NCBI RefSeq assembly: GCF_902498185.1
Contig: NZ_CABVIX010000001.1
Coordinates: 558,001-622,000 of the forward strand
Direction of reading: 5' to 3'
DNA length: 64,000 bases
Origin: Pseudomonas fluorescens
Lineage (GTDB): Bacteria; Pseudomonadota; Gammaproteobacteria; Pseudomonadales; Pseudomonadaceae
The notes beneath the pieces were generated by a model. That model had not been told where the DNA came from, made no database searches, and saw only the letters and a list, made by a program, of their open reading frames with translations. Positions within the stretch are counted from its first letter, which is position 1, and the number at the start of each line of letters is the position of its first letter. Made by a program: the position numbers and the translations under genes. Positions 12,965-20,864 of this stretch are shown in pieces.

Positions 12965-14374
12965 ATGTTTCAACATGAGTATCATCCGACAGTCGGCCGC
13001 CGGACAGCTATTCTGGCAAGCAACCGACATCCGAGGTCATCCACGTTGAAACCAGCCCCTACGCTCGCCACTCTCGAAGGATTCAGCCTCTCGCCCCAGG
13101 CTATCCAGGTCATTCCCAGCGCTGCGGCCTACCGCGCCTGCCTGCTCGAGCGCATCGAGGCGGCGCAGCGGCGGATCGTGATCGTTGCCCTGTATCTGCA
13201 GGAAGACGAGGCAGGGCAGGAGATTCTTGATGCGTTGTACCGCGCCAAGGCGGCGCGTCCGACGCTGGACATCGTGGTGGTGGTCGACTGGTTCAGGGCG
13301 CAGCGCGGCCTGATGGGGCAGGCCAAGCAGCCAGGCAATGCTGCCTGGTACAACGCCGAGCGCCAGCGCCATGCGCTGGAGGTGCCGATTCACGGTGTGC
13401 CGGTGCAGTCGCGCGAGCTGTTCGGGGTACTGCACCTCAAAGGCAGCATCATCGATGACAGCGTGATCTATACCGGCGCCAGCCTGAACAACGTCTACCT
13501 GCACCGTTTCGACAAGTACCGGCTAGATCGCTACCACCTTCTCGACAGCAAGGCGCTGGCCGACTCCATGGCCAACCTCGTCTACAACATGCTGGACTCG
13601 CAGGCCACCCACCGCCTGGACCTGCCGAACCTGCCTGCCACCCGCACCCTGCGCGATGACATCCGGCGGCTGCGCGCCCGCCTGCGCGATACGCAATACG
13701 ACACGGCTGTCACCGAGCGTACGGCTGGCCTGAAGGTCACTCCGCTGCTGGGAGTGGGCCGCCACAACCCGCTCAATCGAGTGATCTGCGAGCTGATCGC
13801 CGCCAGCCATACGCGTATCACGCTGTGCACCCCGTACTTCAACCCGCCCAAGGTGTTGCTGCACGAAATCGAGCGTGCGTTGCAACGCGGTGTCACCGTC
13901 GACATCATTGTCGGCGACAAGACCGCCAACGACTTCTACGTCGCCCCCGACCAGAAGTTCTCGGCCAGCGCCGTGCTGCCCTATCTCTACGAAAACAACC
14001 TGCGTGCTTTCGCCAGGCGCCATCAGGTCGCGATCATTCGCCGCCGCCTCAACCTGCTGCTGTGGAACGATCCGGGGCACAGCTTCCATTCCAAGGGCAT
14101 CTGGATCGATCAGCGCTACACCCTGCTGACCGGCAACAACCTCAACCCGCGGGGCTTCAGCCTGGACCTTGAAAACGCATTGCTGATCGACGACCCACAG
14201 GGGGAATGGCAGGCCCAGCGTGACGCCGAGCTGAATGCGCTCAAGGCCGGCGTGCAGCGTATTTCTCTGTTCACCGAGCTCGAGGCTGCCCGCAGCTACC
14301 CGAAACTGGTGCGTCGCTTCCTGCGCAGGCTGCGCTACAGCCGCCTGGAGCGCCTGCTCAAGCGCATGCTCTAG
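12965..14374 (+). CDS. pssA: CDP-diacylglycerol-serine O-phosphatidyltransferase (PssA, PLD superfamily)
   Basis: A 469-residue protein that reads as the E. coli-type PssA, which makes phosphatidylserine from CDP-diacylglycerol and serine. It has two HKD motifs of the phospholipase D superfamily: GVLHLKGSIIDDS (His157, Lys159, Asp164) and SFHSKGIWID in the C-terminal half. Other E. coli-like stretches are IVALYLQEDEAG, VGDKTANDFY and TGNNLNPRGF. E. coli PssA has about 451 residues; the first 25 or so residues here are poorly conserved, and a TTG near 13044 is an alternative start. A peripheral membrane location is expected. It starts 45 bases after katG, on the same strand. Confidence 0.9.
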   Translation: MFQHEYHPTVGRRTAILASNRHPRSSTLKPAPTLATLEGFSLSPQAIQVIPSAAAYRACLLERIEAAQRRIVIVALYLQEDEAGQEILDALYRAKAARPTLDIVVVVDWFRAQRGLMGQAKQPGNAAWYNAERQRHALEVPIHGVPVQSRELFGVLHLKGSIIDDSVIYTGASLNNVYLHRFDKYRLDRYHLLDSKALADSMANLVYNMLDSQATHRLDLPNLPATRTLRDDIRRLRARLRDTQYDTAVTERTAGLKVTPLLGVGRHNPLNRVICELIAASHTRITLCTPYFNPPKVLLHEIERALQRGVTVDIIVGDKTANDFYVAPDQKFSASAVLPYLYENNLRAFARRHQVAIIRRRLNLLLWNDPGHSFHSKGIWIDQRYTLLTGNNLNPRGFSLDLENALLIDDPQGEWQAQRDAELNALKAGVQRISLFTELEAARSYPKLVRRFLRRLRYSRLERLLKRML

Positions 14375-14449
14375 CCGCCAGCGCCAGGGGCTTGCCGCGC
14401 AATCGTGCATTTTGCTAGGCTTGCCACTCGGCGTGTGCTGCGTGCGCCC

Positions 14450-14491
14450 GGGGACCATCCCCGTATACGGAGAACGTTCATTCGTTTTCCG
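14450..14491 (+). promoter_or_regulatory. Two stable hairpins in the nhaA leader
   Basis: The 322-base gap before nhaA contains a GGGG/CCCC hairpin with a 5-base loop (14450-14462), then a 9-base-pair stem CGGAGAACG/CGTTTTCCG with a 6-base loop (14468-14491, one G-T wobble). Both lie 200-250 bases before nhaA, as in a structured 5' leader. Ion-responsive leaders are known upstream of nhaA genes in other bacteria, but I could not match this one to a described motif. Confidence 0.45.
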
Positions 14492-14502
14492 TGAGGCTTC
14501 CC

Positions 14503-14700
14503 ATGGCTGCTGCAGCGTCCCTGCGTCAATTCCTATGCCTGGTCCTGTTTCCTGCGAACAGCGTCCTTGCTACGACCTCCCTGAATTTCTTGCCCGGATG
14601 GGCCCGAGCCGCTCGGCCCTGGCGTCCTGTCGTCCGCATGTCTGCTGTCCAAGACCTGTGCGTCCCGGGCAACCCTTTGCACGAGGCGAAACACTCATGA
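14503..14700 (+). CDS. Possible 65-residue leader ORF overlapping the nhaA start
   Basis: An ATG-started small ORF lies between the leader hairpins and nhaA. Its TGA stop overlaps the nhaA ATG (ATGA), as in translational coupling. The N-terminus MAAAASLRQFLCLVLFPANS is hydrophobic and signal-like, and the rest is rich in Arg, Pro and Trp. I see no strong ribosome binding site and recognise no family, so it may be chance. An in-frame GTG at 14491 falls in the second hairpin. Confidence 0.3.
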   Translation: MAAAASLRQFLCLVLFPANSVLATTSLNFLPGWARAARPWRPVVRMSAVQDLCVPGNPLHEAKHS

Positions 14701-15932
14701 CCGCTCCACAACCCCCACTGTCCTCGACCTTGCAGCGGTTTCTCGCCAGCGAGACCGCCGGCGGGATCCTGCTGATGATCGCTGCCGCGCTGGCGCTGAT
14801 CATCGCCAACAGCCCTCTGGCCGAGGCCTACCACCACCTGATCCATGCCTCTACCGGTGTGACCCTCAGCGAAAAGCTCGGCCCCATGAGCGTGCACCTG
14901 TGGATCAACGACGGCCTGATGGCTGTTTTCTTCCTGCTGGTGGGCCTTGAGATCCGCCGCGAGCTGGTCGATGGGCGCCTGGCATCCTGGCAGCAACGCC
15001 GCTTGCCTGCAGTGCCGGCCTTGATGGGCATGGCCTTCCCGGCGCTGATCTACCTCTACCTGGCTGGTGGCGACGCCGAGCTTGCCAACGGCTGGGCGAT
15101 CCCGGCGGCAACCGATATCGCCTTTGCAATCGCCGCCTTGGCGCTGATGGGCAAGCATGCGCCGTTGTCGCTCAAGCTGATGCTGGTGGCCGTGGCGATT
15201 CTGGATGACATGGGCGCGGTGGCGATCATTGCGGTGTTCTATACCGCCTCGCTCAATCTGGTCGCGCTGGCCGCCGCCGGGATGGTGATAGTGGCCATGC
15301 TGCTGCTGCGTCGGGCGCGGGTCTTCACCCTGTGGCCGTACATCATCGGTGTGGCACTGTTGTGGTACTTCACCTTGTTGTCGGGTGTGCATGCCACCGT
15401 GGCCGGAGTGGTTGGAGCATTTCTGCTGCCGTACTGGGCAGACGAGGAGGGCAGTGAACTCTCGCCGCTGCACCGGCTCGAGCACGCCATCTCGCCTTGG
15501 GTCGGGTTCATCATCGTGCCGGTGTTCGGCTTCGCCAATGCCGGCGTGTCGTTCGGCGGGCTGAGCTGGAGTGATGTCTTCGCGCCGTTGCCCATGGGCA
15601 TCGCCGTGGGCCTGTTCCTGGGCAAGCAGCTGGGCGTTTTCTGCGGTGTGCTCCTGGCGGTCAAATCGGGCCTTGCGGCCAAGCCACAGGGCGCAACCTG
15701 GGTACAGATCTATGCGGTATCCATCCTGTGCGGCATCGGTTTCACCATGAGCCTGTTCATCAGCGGCCTCGCGTTTCCGGCGCACCCGGAGCTGGTGGAC
15801 GAAGCCAAGATCGGCATCCTCCTCGGCTCGTTGGTGTCGGCAGTGGTGGGTTGTCTGCTGATGCGCGTCGCGCCGAAGGCCCGCGAGGCCGACGACGTGT
15901 CAGCGGGCACGAGTGACTCCGTGCGCGGCTGA
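14697..15932 (+). CDS. nhaA: Na+/H+ antiporter NhaA
   Basis: A 411-residue integral membrane antiporter that exports Na+ or Li+ in exchange for protons. Family landmarks are LASETAGGILLM near the N-terminus, AATDIAFAIAALAL and AILDDMGAVAII. The last contains the paired aspartates equivalent to Asp163/Asp164 of E. coli NhaA. Around 11-12 membrane helices can be counted. The ATG at 14697 was chosen because the family begins at this point and a GAGGCG lies upstream; the frame itself is open back to 14235, inside pssA. A long structured leader suggests post-transcriptional control. A strong hairpin follows the gene. Confidence 0.93.
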   Translation: MTAPQPPLSSTLQRFLASETAGGILLMIAAALALIIANSPLAEAYHHLIHASTGVTLSEKLGPMSVHLWINDGLMAVFFLLVGLEIRRELVDGRLASWQQRRLPAVPALMGMAFPALIYLYLAGGDAELANGWAIPAATDIAFAIAALALMGKHAPLSLKLMLVAVAILDDMGAVAIIAVFYTASLNLVALAAAGMVIVAMLLLRRARVFTLWPYIIGVALLWYFTLLSGVHATVAGVVGAFLLPYWADEEGSELSPLHRLEHAISPWVGFIIVPVFGFANAGVSFGGLSWSDVFAPLPMGIAVGLFLGKQLGVFCGVLLAVKSGLAAKPQGATWVQIYAVSILCGIGFTMSLFISGLAFPAHPELVDEAKIGILLGSLVSAVVGCLLMRVAPKAREADDVSAGTSDSVRG

Positions 15933-15961
15933 CCTCAAGTCTTCCAAACTGCATGGCAGTA

Positions 15962-15996
15962 GCGGGTTGATCGTGCAAACTGCACGACCAACCCGC
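15962..15996. terminator. Long hairpin after nhaA
   Basis: Two 16-base arms (GCGGGTTGATCGTGCA and TGCACGACCAACCCGC) match at 15 of 16 positions around a 3-base loop. It sits 30 bases past the nhaA stop. There is no T-run, so it may act as a transcript-stabilising 3' hairpin or a terminator. Confidence 0.6.
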
Positions 15997-16058
15997 ATCG
16001 AATTAATGCTCAAGTCATTGATCTCCCGGGATATTCCTAACTTTGACGAGCTGGCACC

Positions 16059-16100
16059 GAAGCTGCAGCTTCCTGATGGAATAAGGTCCGAACCATCAGG
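16059..16100 (+). promoter_or_regulatory. Tandem hairpins occluding the hemerythrin ribosome binding site
   Basis: A perfect 14-base palindrome GAAGCTGCAGCTTC (16059-16072) adjoins a second hairpin with 8-base arms CCTGATGG (16072-16079) and CCATCAGG (16093-16100). The right arm covers the first three bases of the AGGAG Shine-Dalgarno (16098-16102), six bases before the ATG, so the closed hairpin should reduce translation. Confidence 0.5.
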
Positions 16101-16108
16101 AGTCCACC

Positions 16109-16573
16109 ATGAATGCCATCGAACTGCTCGTAGCCGACCATGAACGCGTCAAGGGTATCCTTGCCCAGCTCAGTGAATCCACCGAACGTGGGGTGAAGAA
16201 ACGCACTGATCTGCTGGCCAAGCTGGAGATGGAGCTGACGCTGCATACCAAGCTGGAGGAGGAGATTCTCTATCCCGCGTTCAAGGAAGCCGGCGGCAAG
16301 GACCAGGCCATCATGTACCACGAGGCCAAGGAAGAGCACCGCACCGTCGATAGCCTGGTGCTGCCAGACCTGAAGAATACGGATCCGGCAACCGTGGAGT
16401 TCACCGGCCGGGTCAAGGTGGTCAAGGAACTGCTCGAACATCATATCGAGGAAGAGGAAGGTGAGATGTTCCCTCAGGCCCGCAAGCTGATGAAGAAAGA
16501 AGAACTCGAGGCGCTGGGTGAGCAAATGGAGATGTTCAAGGCGACCTTCATGAAATCCCTTGCCAGCCAGTGA
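16109..16573 (+). CDS. Hemerythrin HHE-domain protein
   Basis: A 154-residue four-helix-bundle protein of the HHE cation-binding family, which binds a di-iron centre. Ligand-type residues are visible in ADHERVK (about 9-15), LTLHTKLEEEILYPAF (about 48-63), YHEAKEEHRTVD (about 71-82) and LLEHHIEEEEGEMFPQA (about 110-126). The charged, Lys/Glu-rich sequence and lack of a signal peptide fit a soluble cytoplasmic protein. Members are tied to oxygen, nitric oxide or iron sensing and stress; the exact role here is unknown. A clear AGGAG precedes the ATG but is partly held in a hairpin. Confidence 0.88.
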   Translation: MNAIELLVADHERVKGILAQLSESTERGVKKRTDLLAKLEMELTLHTKLEEEILYPAFKEAGGKDQAIMYHEAKEEHRTVDSLVLPDLKNTDPATVEFTGRVKVVKELLEHHIEEEEGEMFPQARKLMKKEELEALGEQMEMFKATFMKSLASQ

Positions 16574-16678
16574 TCACCCATCTGGCCATCCGTGGAGCAA
16601 GGATGCGCACGGCGGCTGAACCCTCGGTGGGTGGGACCGTCAGATGTCAGGTCGACTCACCCAGGGGCGCCTCAACGG

Positions 16679-17032
16679 ATGAAAGAACTGAAAAAACGAG
16701 CCACGGTGCTCTGCTATCAAGGCAAGAAGCTGCTCTGCGTGCGCAAGCACAAGGCGGACTGGACCTTGCCGGGCGGCACCATCGAGGCGGGTGAAAAACC
16801 CATGGACGCTGCGTTCCGTGAACTACGCGAGGAAACCGGCATCAAGGCCCGCAGCTTCCGTTTCGTCAAGCGCTACCGCTCGGCCCGCCGGGAACACTAC
16901 ATCTATCGTGTCACGCTCGGCGGTAGTGTCCGTGCGCGGCCGCGGAATGAGATTGCGCAGTGCCGCTGGTATGGCCGTGATGACATGAACCGCGTGAAAA
17001 GTGAAATCAGCAAGTTGCTCGCCTCACTCTGA
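16679..17032 (+). CDS. Nudix hydrolase
   Basis: A 117-residue minimal Nudix domain. The Nudix box runs from Gly33 of LPGGTIEAGE through REETGI, matching the G-x5-E-x7-R-E-U-x-E-E-x-G-U signature, so pyrophosphohydrolase activity on a nucleoside-diphosphate-linked substrate is expected. The N-terminus MKELKKRATVLCY was chosen as start; the frame is open back to 16592 but that part has no family similarity. Basic residues (KRYRSARREH) in the second half may bind a phosphate-rich substrate such as a nucleotide or polyphosphate. It follows the hemerythrin gene and may be co-transcribed. Confidence 0.85.
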   Translation: MKELKKRATVLCYQGKKLLCVRKHKADWTLPGGTIEAGEKPMDAAFRELREETGIKARSFRFVKRYRSARREHYIYRVTLGGSVRARPRNEIAQCRWYGRDDMNRVKSEISKLLASL

Positions 17033-17081
17033 ACACACCCGATACGCTGGTCGGGCACATTCTGCAAAGTCGTTGTAACTA

Positions 17082-17097
17082 TACATTCTAGAATGTA
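17082..17097. promoter_or_regulatory. 16-base palindrome, likely operator of the MFS/TetR unit
   Basis: TACATTCTAGAATGTA is a perfect palindrome 32 bases before the MFS start and overlaps a TATACA that could be its -10 box. TetR-family repressors often bind such sites, and a TetR gene is the second gene of this unit. Autoregulation is therefore likely. Confidence 0.6.
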
Positions 17098-17129
17098 CAG
17101 TTTGCCTCGTCTCAGCGAGGTGCACGGCC

Positions 17130-18656
17130 ATGCAGAACACGCAGCTCAGCCCACTTACGCAATGTCGACGCTGGATCGTGCTCGCCACGGTCGGGGCGGC
17201 ATTGCTGCTTATCACTCTCGATCACTCAGTGCTCTATACAACATTGCCTACGTTGTTGCGCGAGCTTGGTGCCAGCACTACCCAAGGACTGTGGATCATC
17301 AATGCCTATCCGCTGGTTACGGCCGGGCTGTTGCTTGGCGCGGGGACCTTGGGCGATCGCATCGGTCACCGTCAGATGTTTCTCAGCGGGCTGTTGGTGT
17401 TCGGGCTGGCCTCGCTCTGCGCGGCCTTCGCGTCCACTGCGCCGCTTCTGATTGCCGCGCGCGCGTTTCTTGCCGTAGGCGCGGCAGCCATGATGCCCGC
17501 AACGCTGGCGCTGATCCGCATCACTTTCGAGGACGACCGCGAACGCAATCTGGCCATTGCGGTCTGGGGCTCCCTGGCGGTCGTCGGCAGTGCCCTCGGC
17601 CCGATCCTGGGCGGTCTCTTGCTGGAGCGTTTCTGGTGGGGCTCGGTGTTTCTGATCAACGTGCCTGTGGTCGTGGTGGCCTTTGCCGTAGGCGTGGCCG
17701 TGACTCCGCACAGCGCAACGGACGCGTCGCGCCCTTGGGACCTGACCTCGTCGCTGCAGGCTCTGGTAGCGCTCTCTGGACTGGTCTACGCCATCAAGGA
17801 AGCCGTCAATGCCCAGCCATCCTGGCTGATGGCCGCAGTGGCCGGGGGACTGGCGATCGTCGCTGGTGGCTGCTTTTCCCGGCGCCAGCGTCGCTTGACG
17901 TATCCGTTGCTGGACGTTGCCATTTTCCGCAATCCGGCCTTTCTAGCGGGTGTGCTCGCTGCCGTATTCACGTTGTTCGCCATGAGCGGCGTGCAGTTGA
18001 TCACCACCCAGCGCTTCCAGCTGGTCGCAGGTTTCAGCCCCTTGCAGGCGGGCCTGCTGGTCTCGGCGTCGGCCCTCGCATGCTTGCCCAGTGCGCTGCT
18101 CGGGGGTGCCCTGCTGCACCGCGTCGGGCTGTTGCCGCTGATTGGTGGCGGCTTGCTGGTCGCCACCGTGGGGGTGCTGGTCGCGAGCCAGGGACTCGAC
18201 CTCGGCTTGACCTGGGTCGTGGGCGGCCTGGCCCTGCTGGGCCTTGGACTGGGAGCCGTCATGTCGGTAGCCTCCAGTGCCATTGTCGGTAATGCACCTG
18301 CCAATCGCGCAGGCATGGCGTCTTCGGTGGAGGAGGTGGCCTACGAGTTCGGCAGTCTGTTCGCCGTCGCGCTGCTGGGCAGCCTGCTCGGAGCGCTGTA
18401 TTCAGCCAACGTGCAACTGCCAGCAGGCACGGCGGACGCTGCGCGCGTTGGGATTGCCGAGGCGATGCACCTTGCCCGCGCTGATGGCGTAGACGGGGCA
18501 GCCTTGGCCAAGGCCGCCTCGCAGGCCTTCGACCATAGCTACCGGATGGTGATGTACGTCATAGCCGGGGTACTGGCCATTGGTACGCTGGTGACATCGC
18601 TGCTGCTGCGTCGTCATGGTCCGGGCTCGCATGCCTACACGGCCGCCACCCATTGA
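17130..18656 (+). CDS. MFS drug efflux transporter, 14-helix DHA2 family (SmvA/QacA-like)
   Basis: A 508-residue transporter with about 14 membrane helices. DHSVLYTTLPTLLRELG in the first helix region resembles motif D1 of the DHA2 drug:H+ antiporters, and GTLGDRIGHRQMF is motif A between helices 2 and 3. ALGPILGGLLLERFWW matches the antiporter motif C region. It likely exports cationic biocides or dyes through the inner membrane. It begins 32 bases after a perfect palindrome and is followed 18 bases later by a TetR regulator, the classic arrangement of a self-regulated efflux unit. The substrate cannot be read from sequence. Confidence 0.88.
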   Translation: MQNTQLSPLTQCRRWIVLATVGAALLLITLDHSVLYTTLPTLLRELGASTTQGLWIINAYPLVTAGLLLGAGTLGDRIGHRQMFLSGLLVFGLASLCAAFASTAPLLIAARAFLAVGAAAMMPATLALIRITFEDDRERNLAIAVWGSLAVVGSALGPILGGLLLERFWWGSVFLINVPVVVVAFAVGVAVTPHSATDASRPWDLTSSLQALVALSGLVYAIKEAVNAQPSWLMAAVAGGLAIVAGGCFSRRQRRLTYPLLDVAIFRNPAFLAGVLAAVFTLFAMSGVQLITTQRFQLVAGFSPLQAGLLVSASALACLPSALLGGALLHRVGLLPLIGGGLLVATVGVLVASQGLDLGLTWVVGGLALLGLGLGAVMSVASSAIVGNAPANRAGMASSVEEVAYEFGSLFAVALLGSLLGALYSANVQLPAGTADAARVGIAEAMHLARADGVDGAALAKAASQAFDHSYRMVMYVIAGVLAIGTLVTSLLLRRHGPGSHAYTAATH

Positions 18657-18674
18657 TCGCCAAGGAGCCTGACC

Positions 18675-19232
18675 ATGCGCGTGAGTAACCGCGACAAGAT
18701 CCTCGAAGCCGCCATCCGAGTCATCGACCGGGACGGCATCACCGCCGTGACGTTCGACTCGGTCGCAGGCGAGGCCGGCGTGACGCGCGGCGGCATGATG
18801 TACCACTTCAAGTCGCGCGATGCGCTGATCCAGGCCATCAACCAGTACCTGGCCGATCGATGGGAAGCGAGCCTGGTGGTGAACGCCGGCAAGCCGGCAG
18901 AGGCCGCGACAGCGACAGAGCGTTACGTCGCTTTCGTGCGTAATTCGGCCCGGCTGGCGACCCGTGCCGAGCTGCTGTTCTGCCTCGAAGGCGCCAAGAA
19001 CCCCGACCTGACGCCACCTTGGGACCGCCTCCTCGATACCTGGGCAGCTCCCGCGCCCGACGACCTCGATGATCCAGCGGCGCTGACGCGCTTCATAGCC
19101 CGCCTTGCCGCGGATGGCTTGTGGATGTACGAAGCCTTGTCGAACAAACCGATGCCCGAGCCTGTGCGCATGCGCGTGGCGGAGACCATCAAGGGATTGT
19201 TCGACGCCGACACTGGCGAGGCTCCGCAGTAG
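18675..19232 (+). CDS. TetR-family transcriptional repressor
   Basis: A 185-residue regulator. Residues 5-50 form the TetR DNA-binding domain: RDKILEAAIRVIDRDG, then VAGEAGVTRGGMMYHFKSRD with the recognition helix. The C-terminal part is the ligand-binding and dimerisation domain (SmvR-like, DUF-type). It lies 18 bases after the MFS gene and is probably co-transcribed. By analogy with SmvR it should repress the transporter until a cationic compound binds. The palindrome at 17082-17097 is the best operator candidate. Confidence 0.87.
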   Translation: MRVSNRDKILEAAIRVIDRDGITAVTFDSVAGEAGVTRGGMMYHFKSRDALIQAINQYLADRWEASLVVNAGKPAEAATATERYVAFVRNSARLATRAELLFCLEGAKNPDLTPPWDRLLDTWAAPAPDDLDDPAALTRFIARLAADGLWMYEALSNKPMPEPVRMRVAETIKGLFDADTGEAPQ

Positions 19233-19261
19233 CCACGCCCGACGTCCCTGGGGGTGCCGGC

Positions 19262-19471
19262 CTAGCTGTGCTTCAGCGCGTCCCCGTAGTGCATGGCATG
19301 GTGGCCAGTCTTTTCGCTTTCGACCTCGTACTGGGGCTTTTCCTTGGAGGCATGCCGTTTGCGGCCCTTGAACTCGACTTCCTGGGTGTGGACCTTGGTG
19401 ATCTTGCCGTGGATGACACCGGCTTCGGAGTTCCAGCTGACGGCGTCGCCGACTTTGAATGAAGTGGTCAT
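19262..19471 (-). CDS. DUF2945 small TUDOR-like protein
   Basis: A 69-residue protein beginning MTTSFKVGDAVSWNSEAG and carrying HGKITKVHTQEVEFKGR, KPQYEVESEKTGHHAMH. This is the DUF2945 pattern (a small beta-barrel, also called hypervirulence-associated TUDOR domain). Its molecular role is not known; the fold suggests binding of nucleic acid or a protein partner. It converges with the TetR gene, and an AGGAGC lies about 7 bases before its ATG. Confidence 0.8.
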   Translation of the reverse strand: MTTSFKVGDAVSWNSEAGVIHGKITKVHTQEVEFKGRKRHASKEKPQYEVESEKTGHHAMHYGDALKHS

Positions 19472-19570
19472 GAGGGGCTCCTCGGGATGTGAGTGTGGTC
19501 AAGTAAGGAGCGTTGGGACGGTGGGATAATTCCTTCAGGGTTATCGCGTGTACAGGTTTCACGAACCCTT

Positions 19571-19602
19571 CGGGGCCGATCGCAGGCAAGCCAGCTACAG
19601 GT
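19571..19602. repeat. Degenerate REP-like sequence
   Basis: GGGGCCGATCGCAGGCAAGC followed by CAGCTACAGG resembles the P. putida REP core (cgcGGGCAAGCCcGCTcCTACAGG) with substitutions and small gaps. It lies in the 241-base gap between the DUF2945 gene and the oxidoreductase. Confidence 0.45.
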
Positions 19603-19712
19603 TGGTTGCAGGCGAGGGGAGCCGCGGCCATACAAAATGAACTCACAGCGTATCGGACGGCCAATCCTGAAGGGGCAGTCAGTCGTCTGCCCATCGACAA
19701 GGAGATTCCCGA

Positions 19713-20819
19713 ATGCCTGATTCCGAAGGCAGGATTCGTTACGCCGTTGTCGGCGGCGGTTCGATTTCCCAAGGCGCTTTCATGCCCGGCGTCGGACAGA
19801 CGCAGAACTCGGTCATCACCGCCCTGGTAACCGGCGACCCGGAGAAAGCCGACAAGCTGGCCAAGGCGTACCGGATCAAGAGCTACCGCTACGAGGACTA
19901 TGCCACGCTGCTGGGCTCTGGCGAACTCGACGCGGTCTATGTGGCCACACCGAACTTCCTCCACCGCGAATTCGTCGTGCCGGCCCTCGAGGCCGGCATC
20001 CATGTGCTGCTGGAAAAGCCCATGGCCACCAACGAGGATGATTGCCAGGCCATGATCAGGGCCGCCAATGCCTCCAGCGCCAAGTTGATGATCGCCTACA
20101 GGCTGCATTGCGAGCCGGGCACACTGGAGATGATCCGGCGCGTGCAGGATGGCGATTTTGGCGATCCCCGGTTGTTCACCTCGACCTTCACCCAGACCGT
20201 CAAGCCCAGCAACCACCGCACCGAGCATGGCTTTGCCGCGGGGCCGGTGACCGACATGGGCCCGTATCCGTTGAACATGGTACGTCAGCTGTTCGGCAGC
20301 GAGCCGATAGAGGTCAGCGCCCTGGGCACCAAGGCCCCTGGCAGCAAGATGAGCACCTGGGACACGGTCACTGTCTCCCTGCGCTTCCCGGGCGAGCGCC
20401 TTGCGCAGTTCACGGTCAGCTACACCTTGCCCGACAGCGAGCGCTTCCAGTTGCTCGGGTGTGAAGGCCAGATCGACGCGTCGCCTTGCTTCGGCTATGG
20501 CGAGGGCGTTTCCATCAGTTATCGCGCAAGCATCGGCGATGACACCCAGGAGCATGTCCACCCGGTGGTGGACCAGTTCGCCGGCGAGACGGCCTACTTC
20601 TCCGACTGCATTCTCAACGATGTGCCTCCAGAGCCAGACGGCGATGAGGGCTGGCGCGACGTGAGGGTGCTGATGGCCATCGAAAAGGCGCTGGAAACCG
20701 GCAAGGCCCAGCCGTTGGAACCCTTGCCTGCGAAGCGCCGCGCGAGCCTTGACCAGCAACGGCAGTTCCCGCTGGCGAAGAAGCCGGACTACGTCGACAC
20801 CGAAGATCCTACCGAGTAA
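19713..20819 (+). CDS. Gfo/Idh/MocA-family NAD(P)-dependent oxidoreductase
   Basis: A 368-residue oxidoreductase. The N-terminal Rossmann fold starts at IRYAVVGGGSISQG (about 7-20), and VATPNFLHREFV and HVLLEKPMA (the EKP motif with the catalytic-type Lys) follow. The C-terminal half is the alpha/beta substrate domain. It resembles the glucose-fructose oxidoreductase branch, so a sugar or sugar alcohol is the likely substrate, with NAD(P) as cofactor. There is no signal peptide. It converges with a GH15 hydrolase gene; a shared sugar-related role is possible but unproved. A hairpin separates the two 3' ends. Confidence 0.85.
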   Translation: MPDSEGRIRYAVVGGGSISQGAFMPGVGQTQNSVITALVTGDPEKADKLAKAYRIKSYRYEDYATLLGSGELDAVYVATPNFLHREFVVPALEAGIHVLLEKPMATNEDDCQAMIRAANASSAKLMIAYRLHCEPGTLEMIRRVQDGDFGDPRLFTSTFTQTVKPSNHRTEHGFAAGPVTDMGPYPLNMVRQLFGSEPIEVSALGTKAPGSKMSTWDTVTVSLRFPGERLAQFTVSYTLPDSERFQLLGCEGQIDASPCFGYGEGVSISYRASIGDDTQEHVHPVVDQFAGETAYFSDCILNDVPPEPDGDEGWRDVRVLMAIEKALETGKAQPLEPLPAKRRASLDQQRQFPLAKKPDYVDTEDPTE

Positions 20820-20825
20820 CGTCCT

Positions 20826-20853
20826 GGCGGAGCTGCCACACCGCAGCTGCGCC
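20826..20853. terminator. Bidirectional terminator candidate between convergent genes
   Basis: GGCGgAGCTGC and GCAGCTgCGCC form an 11-position stem with one mismatch and a 6-base loop, between the stops of the oxidoreductase and the GH15 gene. Confidence 0.5.
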
Positions 20854-20864
20854 ACGCTTTCCCT

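Noticed and set aside
18402..20855. 817-codon minus-strand open frame
   Set aside because: It runs antisense through the MFS end, the TetR, DUF2945 and oxidoreductase genes, which have clear family motifs. Long antisense frames are common in high-GC DNA, and this one has no motif.
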